In this document: piece after piece, positions 9,304 to 17,424 of the stretch
Layout of the letters: each line of letters opens with the position of its first letter
Numbering within the stretch: the stretch's first letter is position 1
NCBI GenBank assembly: GCA_027024145.1
Contig: JALVTF010000006.1
Span: 1-57,231 of the forward strand
Origin: Campylobacterales bacterium
GTDB lineage: Bacteria; Campylobacterota; Campylobacteria; Campylobacterales; Nitratiruptoraceae
Length of the DNA: 57,231 bases
Direction: 5' to 3'
Notes under the pieces: generated by a model
What the model saw: the letters and a program-made list of their open reading frames with translations, nothing else
What the model was told of the DNA's origin: nothing
The model's database searches: none
Program-made: the position numbers and the translations under genes

Positions 9304-9719
9304 AAAAGATAGTGATTCTCGTAGCTCTCGCGCTCTCACTCTTTGCAAACGTGGAGGAGCAGATATACGCACTCATTCTCCACGCTGTTTTCCCTCACAA
9401 AGCTGTCATCAAGGTCTGGGTGGACGATCGAGCCAAAAGAGCCCTGTTAGAAGAGATTCCCATGGTGGTCATCGTGCGGCACGCACAGGATGCGGATATC
9501 GTCTTTGAGTACCATCACGACGTCAATCTTACGATCCCTGCCCATGCGCTGCTCTTCGTGGGGTCCTATCCCTTGCTCCTCGAGCACACTAAAGAGGCGA
9601 TAGGAGGCTTTTTTTGGCAAAAGGGGCGCCCCAATATCATTTTCTTGCGCAAAAATTTGCAAGAGCACAACATCACGCTGCCGCAAGAGTTCGCAAAATA
9701 TATAGAGGATAGGCCGTGA
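9300..9719 (+). CDS. Small periplasmic protein, possibly YfiR-like
   Basis: A 139-residue protein with a clear signal peptide (MKKIVILVALALSLFAN) and no membrane segment afterwards. The C-terminal part has GG-F-F-x-x-x-GR-x-x-I-x-F, then N-L and a later hydrophobic helix. This resembles the end of YfiR/DUF4154 proteins, which inhibit a periplasmic-sensing diguanylate cyclase. The likeness is short and made by eye. It lies between, and overlaps, a TonB-dependent receptor and a GGDEF-EAL enzyme, a fitting place for a periplasmic go-between. Confidence 0.5.
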   Translation: MKKIVILVALALSLFANVEEQIYALILHAVFPHKAVIKVWVDDRAKRALLEEIPMVVIVRHAQDADIVFEYHHDVNLTIPAHALLFVGSYPLLLEHTKEAIGGFFWQKGRPNIIFLRKNLQEHNITLPQEFAKYIEDRP

Positions 9720-11578
9720 AAGAGATTCGCTTTACCATATTTCTCTTTATCTCCATGATTGTGCTGCTGTTGGGATACATGTATGTCAAGATCCAGCACA
9801 CCGAAGCGGCTCTCAACGGCAATCTCGAACATCTCTATCTCGATCACGCCAAACGTATCGCCAAAAATATCGATACCTATCTGCACCGCTCCATCGCGGG
9901 AGATGTCTATGCCACGCTTCGCAAAGATGCGAAACTGCGTCGCCGTCTCGAAAGCGCACTGGAAATCGCAGCGGCAGAACCCTACAAATATGTCTATATC
10001 CTCTATCGCGACGCCAACGGCCAATACCGCTACCTCCTCGACGGCAGCCATGAAGACAAAGGCTTTTTCGACCAGAAACTGGATGTGGATATCGCACGAT
10101 GGGACCGTATCTACACAAGCGGAAAAGACGGCACTATCTCGCATAAAGATTCGCGCTTCTTGGCCATTACGTACCTGCATCCACTTAGATTTGGCGGAAA
10201 AGTCCAGGCGATTCTGGCCATCGACTTTACAAGCTCCCTGCCCCAAACCATCGCACAAACTCTCACGCCGCTACGCAATACCCTTTTGGTGATATTCGGT
10301 ATCTTCGTACTGCTGAGCATCCTTTTGGCCTATCAGCTCTACCTGTTCCTTATCACACGCAGGCGTGCTGTTACCGATCCATTGACACATGTGTACAACA
10401 GAACCTTCATGAAGCAGTTCATAGAAAGCGTGGATCCGAACAAATACGCCATCATGATGGTGGATATCGACCATTTCAAAAAGATCAACGACAATTACGG
10501 TCACAAAGCGGGCGATTTTATCCTCAAAAAAGCGAGTGACACTCTCAAGGCGGTGCTGCGCAATCACGACGTGATCATTCGCTACGGCGGAGAAGAGTTT
10601 TTGATATTTTTGCGAAGCCCCGGAAGCGACGAGGCCACACTCGCCATCGCCGAGCGCATTCGCCAAACCTTCGAAAACACAAACTTCATCTACGAAGGCC
10701 ACTCCATCAAAGTGACCGTCTCTATCGGCGTGACGCTGCATCCGTATCGCTACCACTCCATCAAAGAAGCCATCAAAAACGCCGACGAGCAGCTCTATAG
10801 CGCCAAGCGTGCCGGCCGCAACCGCATCGCTTATCGTGATGACGCCATCAAAAAGGAAGGCAGCGACGTTATCAACATCGTCAAAGAAGCTCTCGAAAAC
10901 GACAAGATCTTTTGCCACTACCAGCCCATCTACGATATCGCTACCAAAACCCCCAAAAAATATGAAGCGCTGGTGCGCCTCGAAGCCGACGGCAAGATAC
11001 TCTTTCCGGGCAGTTTCTTGGAGCAGATCGCCTATACCACCCTCTATACCCAAATGACCAAACGCGTCTTGGAGGTGGTCTTTCGCGCCATCGCGCAGCA
11101 CAAAAAGCCCATCAGCGTCAATCTCAACTTTTCGGACATCACCGATAACGTCATTTTCGCCAACATCCTTGAAGCCATCGAAGCCAACAAAGCGTTGGCA
11201 AGCTATCTGACCATCGAGCTTTTGGAAAACGAACCCATCGAAGATATCGCAGCGATGCAAACAAGACTCCAACGTTTCAAAGAGTTGGGGATAGCCATCG
11301 CCATCGACGATTTTGGCAGCGGATATTCCAATTTCGAGATGTTTCGCCATCTGCCCATCGACATCCTCAAAGTCGACGGCACCATCATAAAAAGCCTGCC
11401 TGAATCGAAAATCTCCCTCTCCATGGCAAAATCTATCCTGCTCTTTGCCAAGGAAAACGGCATTACGACGGTGGCGGAGTTCGTAGAAAATCGTGAAGTC
11501 TTCGATATTTTAGTGGATTTGGGGTTTGAGTATGCGCAAGGCTACTATCTTTCACGTCCCCTTGCGGAGCTTGAATAA
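9716..11578 (+). CDS. Membrane-bound GGDEF-EAL c-di-GMP enzyme
   Basis: A 620-residue protein. It has a membrane segment at about 7-25, a periplasmic domain of some 165 residues, a second membrane segment near 190-215, a GGDEF domain with RYGGEEF at about 288-294, and an EAL domain. The GGDEF active site looks competent. The EAL domain keeps E-A-L-V-R near 417, the later N, E, D-D-F-G-S-G-Y and K residues, so phosphodiesterase activity is also possible. Direction of net activity cannot be read from sequence. It overlaps the putative YfiR-like gene by 4 bases. Confidence 0.9.
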   Translation: MKEIRFTIFLFISMIVLLLGYMYVKIQHTEAALNGNLEHLYLDHAKRIAKNIDTYLHRSIAGDVYATLRKDAKLRRRLESALEIAAAEPYKYVYILYRDANGQYRYLLDGSHEDKGFFDQKLDVDIARWDRIYTSGKDGTISHKDSRFLAITYLHPLRFGGKVQAILAIDFTSSLPQTIAQTLTPLRNTLLVIFGIFVLLSILLAYQLYLFLITRRRAVTDPLTHVYNRTFMKQFIESVDPNKYAIMMVDIDHFKKINDNYGHKAGDFILKKASDTLKAVLRNHDVIIRYGGEEFLIFLRSPGSDEATLAIAERIRQTFENTNFIYEGHSIKVTVSIGVTLHPYRYHSIKEAIKNADEQLYSAKRAGRNRIAYRDDAIKKEGSDVINIVKEALENDKIFCHYQPIYDIATKTPKKYEALVRLEADGKILFPGSFLEQIAYTTLYTQMTKRVLEVVFRAIAQHKKPISVNLNFSDITDNVIFANILEAIEANKALASYLTIELLENEPIEDIAAMQTRLQRFKELGIAIAIDDFGSGYSNFEMFRHLPIDILKVDGTIIKSLPESKISLSMAKSILLFAKENGITTVAEFVENREVFDILVDLGFEYAQGYYLSRPLAELE

Positions 11579-11593
11579 TAAGAGGAATATGCA

Positions 11594-11618
11594 CTATCGG
11601 AGAGAGGCTCTCCGATAG
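11594..11618. terminator. Bidirectional hairpin between convergent genes
   Basis: A perfect 11-bp stem, CTATCGGAGAG and its complement, has a 3-base loop (AGG). It fills the 42-base gap between the stop of the GGDEF-EAL gene and the end of the convergent porin gene. There is no strong T tract on either side. Position and stem quality support a shared terminator. Confidence 0.7.
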
Positions 11619-11620
11619 GA

Positions 11621-12778
11621 TTAAAAATCGTAGCGCATAGAGAAGGCTACGGAAGTCTCTTGGTGTTTGACGGTAAGAGGGCCTGCAAAACCAGTAGTTG
11701 TCACGGTTTTATTGGGGGCATAGACGATGTCGAAATCGAGTGAGAGATGTTCGGTGATTTTCGCTCCTGCTCCTGCAGTGTAGTGCGTCTCTTCCGTTGC
11801 TGGGAACATGAGATAGTTAAAGGTATTCATAATAGCTTTTGGATTGTTTCCAGCTGTTGTCGCATAATTTGCCACAGGATTTTGTGCATAATTAAAACCG
11901 ACTGCCGCCCAGTAGCCATCCGTTTCATACTTCGCGCCGATCGCATAGACATCCTGGTCATCCCAGCCGAAATCTTTGTAGCCATCCGCATCGGACCACT
12001 TGATGCGTTTGTAATCAAACGCGAAAGTGAAGTTGTCCATATCGTACGAAAGCCCGATGCCGTACTCCGCAGGTTGCTCGAGTTTGTCACTTATATTCAT
12101 CCCAAACGGTGCACTCGCTACGCTCAACGTATGATCATATGTCATACTAATGGAAGATTTGTACACGGCGCCCACGCGTAGATTTTCCATGAGGTCGTAC
12201 GTTAGACCAGCTTCGAATCCAAGGCCAAAATCTTCAGTAGAACCTTGGCCAACCCATTTATTTGACATGATGTTGTAATATGCGATATCAAGGTTTCCAT
12301 ACTGCACGACCGGAGCCACACCCACAGCTAAAGCACCGCTATGGTATGCCACTGCAGGAGCGAACTTCATCAGCTGCAGGTTCGTGCGTGCTTTCATGTT
12401 AAGATAAGGATCGGTTCCTTGATAATCGCGATAATCCACACCCATACCGGCCGAACCGTACATACCTATACCGTATGCCCATGCGTCGTTTATCTTTTCA
12501 GAGACGGATACTTCGGGGATGACGTTGGTATCTGCAGAACTCTTCACACCATTTGCCTTGACGGTAGGTGCGAAATAGGTAGCACCGAAAGCCACTTCAC
12601 CGCCTTTGGATTTTGCGATGAGCGCAGGGTTAGAAAGGGTGTTTTCCGCTCCATAGTATGTAGCGATACCCACGCCGCCCATGGCGCGTGCTTTCGCACC
12701 AAGTCCTATCAGATTGTCTCCGTTGGTCGCAAAGAGTGCTACAGCACTTACGACACTCAACGCCACGATTTTTTTCAT
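11621..12778 (-). CDS. OmpP1/FadL/TodX-family outer-membrane transporter
   Basis: A 385-residue protein with a signal peptide (MKKIVALSVVSAVALFA). The diagnostic FadL start follows: NGDNLIGLGAKARAMGGVGIA with A-x-x-x-x-NPA shortly after. The barrel ends ETSVAFSMRYDF, with terminal Phe. Family members carry hydrophobic compounds such as long-chain fatty acids or aromatics across the outer membrane. The native substrate here is not known. A near-perfect sigma-70 promoter lies upstream, so it may be strongly expressed. It is a single-gene unit bounded by a terminator. Confidence 0.88.
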   Translation of the reverse strand: MKKIVALSVVSAVALFATNGDNLIGLGAKARAMGGVGIATYYGAENTLSNPALIAKSKGGEVAFGATYFAPTVKANGVKSSADTNVIPEVSVSEKINDAWAYGIGMYGSAGMGVDYRDYQGTDPYLNMKARTNLQLMKFAPAVAYHSGALAVGVAPVVQYGNLDIAYYNIMSNKWVGQGSTEDFGLGFEAGLTYDLMENLRVGAVYKSSISMTYDHTLSVASAPFGMNISDKLEQPAEYGIGLSYDMDNFTFAFDYKRIKWSDADGYKDFGWDDQDVYAIGAKYETDGYWAAVGFNYAQNPVANYATTAGNNPKAIMNTFNYLMFPATEETHYTAGAGAKITEHLSLDFDIVYAPNKTVTTTGFAGPLTVKHQETSVAFSMRYDF

Positions 12779-12798
12779 TGTCTACTCCTTCGATTGGT

Positions 12799-12813
12799 TT
12801 GCAATTGTTGCAA
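12799..12813 (-). promoter_or_regulatory. Candidate operator: TTGCAA palindrome in the fadL leader
   Basis: Two copies of the self-complementary hexamer TTGCAA are separated by 3 bases. They lie between the predicted transcription start and the ribosome binding site of the FadL gene. A protein bound here would block transcription of the porin. No cognate regulator is identified. Confidence 0.35.
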
Positions 12814-12822
12814 CGCACATCC

Positions 12823-12851
12823 ATTATAATAAGATTATTTTATGGTGTCAA
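12823..12851 (-). promoter_or_regulatory. Consensus sigma-70 promoter of the FadL gene
   Basis: On the minus strand a perfect -35 box TTGACA (12846-12851) and a perfect -10 box TATAAT (12823-12828) are separated by exactly 17 bases. This points to the FadL gene, with a leader of about 38 bases that carries an AAGGAG ribosome binding site. Confidence 0.85.
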
Positions 12852-13251
12852 CAAAATTGCCTCTTGTGAACTGTCCGATTTTTACGCAGTTGCAAAGATT
12901 TTGTACATAATACAATACTATCGTTTTTATACATTTTTCTAATGTCTTGAAGCGCTCTACGCTACTTCGCGGTCTGCACACGCACTCTTTTATGAAAAAA
13001 ACAGGAAAATGCGCCCGCCCCTAAGCTATTTCAATAAGTTTGATTTATAATAATTTTTCTTGGAACAAATACGAGAACAGCGCTACCTTCGTGGTTCGTT
13101 CAATTTAACTAATCGTTGCATACCAGTTTTACTAATCGATGCGATTTAATTTGGATGAAGTTTGGTTGTGCTAAGATTTGGTCAGATGTGATGTGCTGGG
13201 CTTCGTGACCCATGGCATATCCATAGCTTAGGTTTTTCGTAAGGAGGTCGT
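12852..13251. other. Intergenic region, 400 bases, no gene seen
   Basis: This gap lies between the divergent FadL promoter and the sulfur cluster. It contains AT-rich runs and a pair of direct repeats with the shared core ACTAATCG (13107-13120 and 13130-13143), 23 bases apart. A strong TAAGGAGGT ribosome binding site precedes the first YeeE gene. I see no small gene and no clear promoter hexamers for the sulfur operon. Confidence 0.5.
13107..13143 (+). repeat. Two direct repeats with core ACTAATCG
   Basis: AACTAATCGTTGCA and TACTAATCGATGCG start 23 bases apart, about two helical turns, some 110-145 bases upstream of the first sulfur-cluster gene. Spacing on one face of the helix suggests a dimeric activator site, but no regulator gene adjoins it. 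Confidence 0.4.
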
Positions 13252-13764
13252 ATGGAAGAAAAGGGTTATTGGAATCCCGTATTGTCAGGCATACTGCTGG
13301 GTACACTGCTCTTCATCGCCTACGCAGTGGCCGGCCAGGGGCTGGGTGCGAGCGGCGCATTCGCACGCACGATGGCTCAGCTGCTCTACTCTGTCGATCC
13401 CGATTTCGCACACAACGCCTACGCAGGTAAATATCTGCGCCACGGTAACGCACTCTCAAACTGGATCGTCGTAGAGGTCGTAGGGGTGATGATAGGCGGT
13501 TTCATAAGCGCACTGCTTGCGGGCCGCATCAAACAATCTCTCGACAAAGGCGAAGGATACTCCTCTGCCAAGAGAATCTTCTTTGCCTTTTTGGGTGGCG
13601 TGCTCATCGCCTACGCTACACGCTTGGCTCGTGGCTGTACCAGTGGGCAGGCTCTCAGTGGAGCCAGCGGCTTTTCAGTAGGTGCATGGATATTCATGCT
13701 CAGCGCATTTGGTGCCGGCATGTTTCTCGCACCTCTGTTTAAAAAACAGTGGAAGGGGCTGTAA
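13252..13764 (+). CDS. YeeE/YedE-family membrane protein (sulfur transport), first half
   Basis: A 170-residue membrane protein with about four hydrophobic helices and the family motif ARGCTSGQALSG, with Cys129. YeeE/YedE (TsuA-type) proteins move thiosulfate or related sulfur species through the inner membrane, using cysteines in such Gly-rich motifs. Here the protein is half the usual size. The adjacent gene supplies a second half, so the two probably form one heterodimeric pore. A TAAGGAGGT ribosome binding site lies upstream. The stop and the next start share one base (TAATG). Confidence 0.85.
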   Translation: MEEKGYWNPVLSGILLGTLLFIAYAVAGQGLGASGAFARTMAQLLYSVDPDFAHNAYAGKYLRHGNALSNWIVVEVVGVMIGGFISALLAGRIKQSLDKGEGYSSAKRIFFAFLGGVLIAYATRLARGCTSGQALSGASGFSVGAWIFMLSAFGAGMFLAPLFKKQWKGL

Positions 13765-14378
13765 TGGAACATCTCTATCCTCTCTTCACCACCGGTCAGA
13801 TTTCGAGCAATCTCAATCTCTTTTATGGACTTTTGATAGGAATCGGTTTCGGTTTCATTCTCGAACGCGCGGGTTTCGGTACCTCCAAGCACATCGCACC
13901 GGTTTTTTATTTTAGCAATCTTCGTGTCACCCAGACCATGATCGCCGCTATTCTTACGGCGGCCACATGGGTGGTTATCTTTAGTTGGATGGAATGGATG
14001 GACTTTTCCAAAGTCTTCATCCCTCCTACGTATGTATGGCCCTACCTCGTGGGCGGTATTATCTTTGGCGTGGGTATGATCATGGCGGGATGGTGTCCGG
14101 GTACTTCTGTCGTGGGGATGGTCACGGGTAAAGTGGATGCCTTCGCATTTGTGGTAGGTATGTTCGTGGGAATGTGGTTTTTCTTCGACACATACGACGG
14201 CATCAAAGATTTCGCCAATTCAGGCTACCTGGGCCGCTTCACTATCGACAAATTCATCGGCGGTGACATGTTTACATCATCCTATCTCGTCACCGTCGTG
14301 CTGGGTGTCGGCCTCGGCATCTTCATGCATACCATGAAAAAAATCGTAGATTCTAAAAGGAGCGTAGAAAATGAGTAG
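13764..14378 (+). CDS. YeeE/YedE-family membrane protein, second half
   Basis: A 204-residue polytopic membrane protein with the motif GWCPGTSVVG, with Cys111. This is the counterpart of the RGCTSG motif in the preceding gene. I start at ATG 13764 (MEHLYPLF), preceded by GGAAGGGG, rather than at an in-frame GTG 15 bases earlier. The pair matches the split DUF395 arrangement found next to sulfurtransferase genes. It probably imports or channels thiosulfate or sulfane sulfur. The overlap with the next gene is 8 bases. Confidence 0.85.
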   Translation: MEHLYPLFTTGQISSNLNLFYGLLIGIGFGFILERAGFGTSKHIAPVFYFSNLRVTQTMIAAILTAATWVVIFSWMEWMDFSKVFIPPTYVWPYLVGGIIFGVGMIMAGWCPGTSVVGMVTGKVDAFAFVVGMFVGMWFFFDTYDGIKDFANSGYLGRFTIDKFIGGDMFTSSYLVTVVLGVGLGIFMHTMKKIVDSKRSVENE

Positions 14379-14751
14379 TACTAAAGTACCGGCAGTAGTA
14401 GGTGCAGTTCTTTTGGTGTGTGCTGTTATTCTCTCCTTCGTAGCCCACGGCAACGGCAAAGCACAGCAAGAGCGCGCGGCGAAAATCGTCGCCAAATATA
14501 AACAGCTGTGCGACGAAGCGCTCAAAGCGGGCGATATCAAAAAGGCGCAAAAATTCGCGAAAATGGCCATCCAGGCCGACCCAAACAGCAAAGTTGCTTT
14601 TGCGTGCTATAATAATGCGTTGTTGGCGACTTGTCCAAAAGCCGCTCCTGCGGCTGCAGCACCTGCACAACCTGCTGCTGAGCAACCTGCAGCCGCACAA
14701 CAAAACGCACCTGCAGCCTCCGAAGAGTCTGAAGATGATCTTGGCTGCTAA
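14371..14751 (+). CDS. Small membrane-anchored protein with TPR-like helix pair and Ala/Pro-rich tail
   Basis: A 126-residue protein that I do not recognise as a named family. A membrane segment (about 9-27) is followed by a helical stretch with a TPR-like pattern, A-L-K-A-G-D-I-K-K-A-Q-K-F-A-K-M-A-I and D-P-N-S-K. A low-complexity Ala/Pro/Gln tail ends in the acidic DDLGC. Four cysteines include the very last residue, which could carry sulfur or tether a partner. It overlaps the YeeE gene and precedes the rhodanese gene by 24 bases, so a role in periplasmic sulfur handling is plausible but unproven. Confidence 0.7.
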   Translation: MSSTKVPAVVGAVLLVCAVILSFVAHGNGKAQQERAAKIVAKYKQLCDEALKAGDIKKAQKFAKMAIQADPNSKVAFACYNNALLATCPKAAPAAAAPAQPAAEQPAAAQQNAPAASEESEDDLGC

Positions 14752-14775
14752 AACAACTTTATTAAAGGAGTCTCT

Positions 14776-15666
14776 ATGAAAAAACTGTTCAGCTCACTCT
14801 TGATCGCGGGATTGATGGCACTGCCTTCATTCGCCGTAAGCGTTCCCGCCACACACGTCGTTTCTGCAGACTGGCTCGCCAAACATGCCAAAGAGGTGGT
14901 CATCGTCGATGTCAGCAGCCCTAAAGATTATGCAAAAGGACATATCCCTGGCGCTGTCAATATCCCTAAGAAAAAATTCTTCATGGGAGAGTTCGGCAAC
15001 ATCAAGCACCTCCTCGATACACCACAACAAGTGCAAGCACTTTTCCGCAATGCCGGAATCTCTAACAACTCCACCGTCGTATTCGTGGCACATGTCAAAA
15101 AAGGCAAAAAATATACCGACATGACCAGAGGTCTTTGGACCGCTTGGGTCTATGGTCTTAAAAACGTCGCTATTCTCGATGGCGGTATCGAAGCGTGGAA
15201 AGGTCAGCTCAGCACTGCGACACCTGCTGTGAAAAAAGGCAACTTCACTCCTAAATACTCCGCTGCAGACGTACGCACATGGAGAGACGTCGAAAGCGCC
15301 ATGGTCAACAAAGATGCCCAACTCGCGGACGCGAGAGAGATGAAACACTTCGTCGGACAAGACAAAGACAAACGCCTCCTCAAACACGGACACATCCCTG
15401 GAGCAAAAAAAGTCTCTGCCTATCTTTTCGCGAAAAAATCAGGCAATGTCTTCAAACTCGTCTCTCCCGCCGAAGCAAAAGCTATGGTGAAAAAAGATGG
15501 CATCAATCTCGCTAAACCTGTCATCGTCTACTGCAACACCGGCCACCTTGCTACCGGTACGTGGTTCGTGCTCAAATTCCTCGCAGGTGACAAAAACGTC
15601 GGCGTCTACGATGCATCTATGTATGCGTATACACGCTCTCCTCTTCCTGTCGTACAAGGAAAATAA
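14776..15666 (+). CDS. Periplasmic tandem rhodanese (sulfurtransferase)
   Basis: A 296-residue protein with a signal peptide (cleavage near SFA-VSVP) and two rhodanese domains, as in thiosulfate/3-mercaptopyruvate sulfurtransferases. Only the second domain has the catalytic Cys (Cys253 in VIVYCNTGHLATGTWF). The first has VVFVAHVKKG instead and is structural. Both contain the D-V-S/A-R and G-H-I-P-G-A motifs. It would receive sulfane sulfur in the periplasm, between the YeeE/YedE genes and the multiheme cytochromes. A TTAAAGGAG ribosome binding site precedes it. Confidence 0.88.
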   Translation: MKKLFSSLLIAGLMALPSFAVSVPATHVVSADWLAKHAKEVVIVDVSSPKDYAKGHIPGAVNIPKKKFFMGEFGNIKHLLDTPQQVQALFRNAGISNNSTVVFVAHVKKGKKYTDMTRGLWTAWVYGLKNVAILDGGIEAWKGQLSTATPAVKKGNFTPKYSAADVRTWRDVESAMVNKDAQLADAREMKHFVGQDKDKRLLKHGHIPGAKKVSAYLFAKKSGNVFKLVSPAEAKAMVKKDGINLAKPVIVYCNTGHLATGTWFVLKFLAGDKNVGVYDASMYAYTRSPLPVVQGK

Positions 15667-15670
15667 TCTC

Positions 15671-15700
15671 TCATGAGGGACGCTTTTCGCCCCCTCATGA
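15671..15700 (+). promoter_or_regulatory. Hairpin over the start of the 12-heme cytochrome gene
   Basis: TCATGAGGG (15671-15679) pairs with CCCTCATGA (15692-15700) across a 12-base loop. The left arm contains the first ATG of the cytochrome gene and the right arm an in-frame second ATG. Some T residues follow (CTCCTTTTTCT). It could act as an attenuator or lower translation of the cytochromes relative to the rhodanese. Confidence 0.45.
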
Positions 15701-17424
15701 TACCGATACTCCTTTTTCTGCTCTCTTTGTATCTCTTTGCCAAAACACCCGATGGCTGCATCACCTGCCATAGGAATACCACACCTATAGATGCCTACCA
15801 TCCCTATAAAGAGTTTGGCTGTGCCAGTTGCCACGGTGGCGACAAGAATACACGCTCAAAAGAGTTGGCGCACCGCGGCATCGTCTTACATCCAGCACAC
15901 ATCCAACATGCGAAAATATTTTGTGCAAAGTGTCACAAATCTATCATCGATCGCATCCAGCACTCCATCATGTACGATATGCACGGTGTTTACGATGTGC
16001 TACGCTACCAGTTCAAAGAAACCTCTACGATACGCCCCAGTCACGGCGTCTATGCAAAGATGGACGAATCGAATCTGACACTTGCCCAAAGCCATTTTCG
16101 CAAGATGTGCGCTGCATGCCATATCGACCAAAACGAATCGATCTTTCCCAAAGGGTACGCTCCAAGAGGTGGTGGATGCGTAGACTGCCACCGCATCAGC
16201 CAAGCCAAATGGCAAGGCAGCAAGCTTCTCCATCCACGCCTGAGCACACGTATCCCATCGAGCAACTGCCTCAAGTGCCACAACCGTTCCGATCGCATCG
16301 GTCTGGCCTATTTTGGCAAATTCGAAAGTGAAGGGTACGGCACACCCTATCACCATGGACAGCTCAGCCACAAAATCGAAAAAAATCGCTACTACTATCC
16401 CCTTCCAGCCGATATCCACCACACCAAAGCCAAACTCGACTGTATCGACTGCCACACAGAGCGTGGCGTCATGGGTGATGGCAAATACCATGAGCACATG
16501 GAGGGCGCCGAGGATATCTCCTGTATCGACTGCCATGCACCCCGCTTACACGATGCTATGCACTACCCCTTGGCAGCGAAACTCGCCGCCATCAACGCCA
16601 AAATCCCCCTCCCTACAGGCAAAATCGCCATCACGCACAAAAAAGGAACGCCTCTTTATAATGTGCAGCTGCGATCGGGCAAAGTCACGCTCTTTCGCAA
16701 GCGCGACGGCAAGGCCTTCTTTATTACACCATCGAGCCGCCGTCCCTACCATACGCTCGCCATCCACAAACGCCTGGCATGCACGGCCTGCCATAGCTCC
16801 TGGACGCCCAGCTGCTACGGCTGCCATGAGGTCTATCTCGACAGTGGCCGTCAACTCGATTGGATCAGCAAAAAGCGCACACCCGGACAGTGGCAAGAGC
16901 TGCGCAGTTTCTTGCGTTGGGAACACCCTACACTCGGCATCGGCTACAACAAAAAGATCATGCCCTTCGCACCGGGCTGCCAAGTGATAGCGACCATTTT
17001 CCACGGACGCAAAGTCCAAAAGCGCTTCGTCTCCATGGCGATGGCCGGATGGGATCCTCACACTACTCAAAAAAAAGCGCGCAGCTGCCAAGACTGCCAT
17101 TTCGATCCTGCATCCTTGGGGCTTGGTAGAGGAATTTTGCATATCGAAAAGGGGCGTATCGCCTTTGCACCATTCTACGATTCTCGCGCCAGCGGTATGC
17201 CCTTTTCCTATCCCATCGACGCTTTCGAAACACCCGAGGGCCATCAACTCCAAAGTACCTCACGTACCTATGCGCGCAGCTTCAACGCCAAGGAGCTTAC
17301 AAAAATCCTCCAGGCCTATACTTGTATCCTGTGCCATACCGGCTACAACGATCCGATCTATCGTGATTTTACTCGATCCAAAAAACTCTTCTTGCGTGGG
17401 ATGACGCCATGTTTGAAAAAGTAG
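15673..17424 (+). CDS. Twelve-heme periplasmic c-type cytochrome
   Basis: A 583-residue exported protein with twelve CXXCH heme-binding motifs: CITCH, CASCH, CAKCH, CAACH, CVDCH, CLKCH, CIDCH twice, CTACH, CYGCH, CQDCH and CILCH. The hydrophobic segment at about 9-22 ends near LFA-KTPDG and is the export signal. I use the ATG at 15673, 12 bases after AAGGA; ATG 15697 is the alternative. No CXXCK or other unusual heme motif is present, so it is not a classic nitrite or tetrathionate reductase. It is probably an electron conduit or a reductase coupled to the sulfur genes upstream. Confidence 0.87.
   Translation: MRDAFRPLMIPILLFLLSLYLFAKTPDGCITCHRNTTPIDAYHPYKEFGCASCHGGDKNTRSKELAHRGIVLHPAHIQHAKIFCAKCHKSIIDRIQHSIMYDMHGVYDVLRYQFKETSTIRPSHGVYAKMDESNLTLAQSHFRKMCAACHIDQNESIFPKGYAPRGGGCVDCHRISQAKWQGSKLLHPRLSTRIPSSNCLKCHNRSDRIGLAYFGKFESEGYGTPYHHGQLSHKIEKNRYYYPLPADIHHTKAKLDCIDCHTERGVMGDGKYHEHMEGAEDISCIDCHAPRLHDAMHYPLAAKLAAINAKIPLPTGKIAITHKKGTPLYNVQLRSGKVTLFRKRDGKAFFITPSSRRPYHTLAIHKRLACTACHSSWTPSCYGCHEVYLDSGRQLDWISKKRTPGQWQELRSFLRWEHPTLGIGYNKKIMPFAPGCQVIATIFHGRKVQKRFVSMAMAGWDPHTTQKKARSCQDCHFDPASLGLGRGILHIEKGRIAFAPFYDSRASGMPFSYPIDAFETPEGHQLQSTSRTYARSFNAKELTKILQAYTCILCHTGYNDPIYRDFTRSKKLFLRGMTPCLKK

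Noticed and set aside
10271-11350. A 359-codon open frame antisense to the GGDEF-EAL gene
   Set aside because: It has no domain, ribosome binding site or promoter and follows from the codon bias of the sense gene. Similar shadows at 7369-8232, 22223-23029, 36179-37102 and 49406-50230 were dropped for the same reason.
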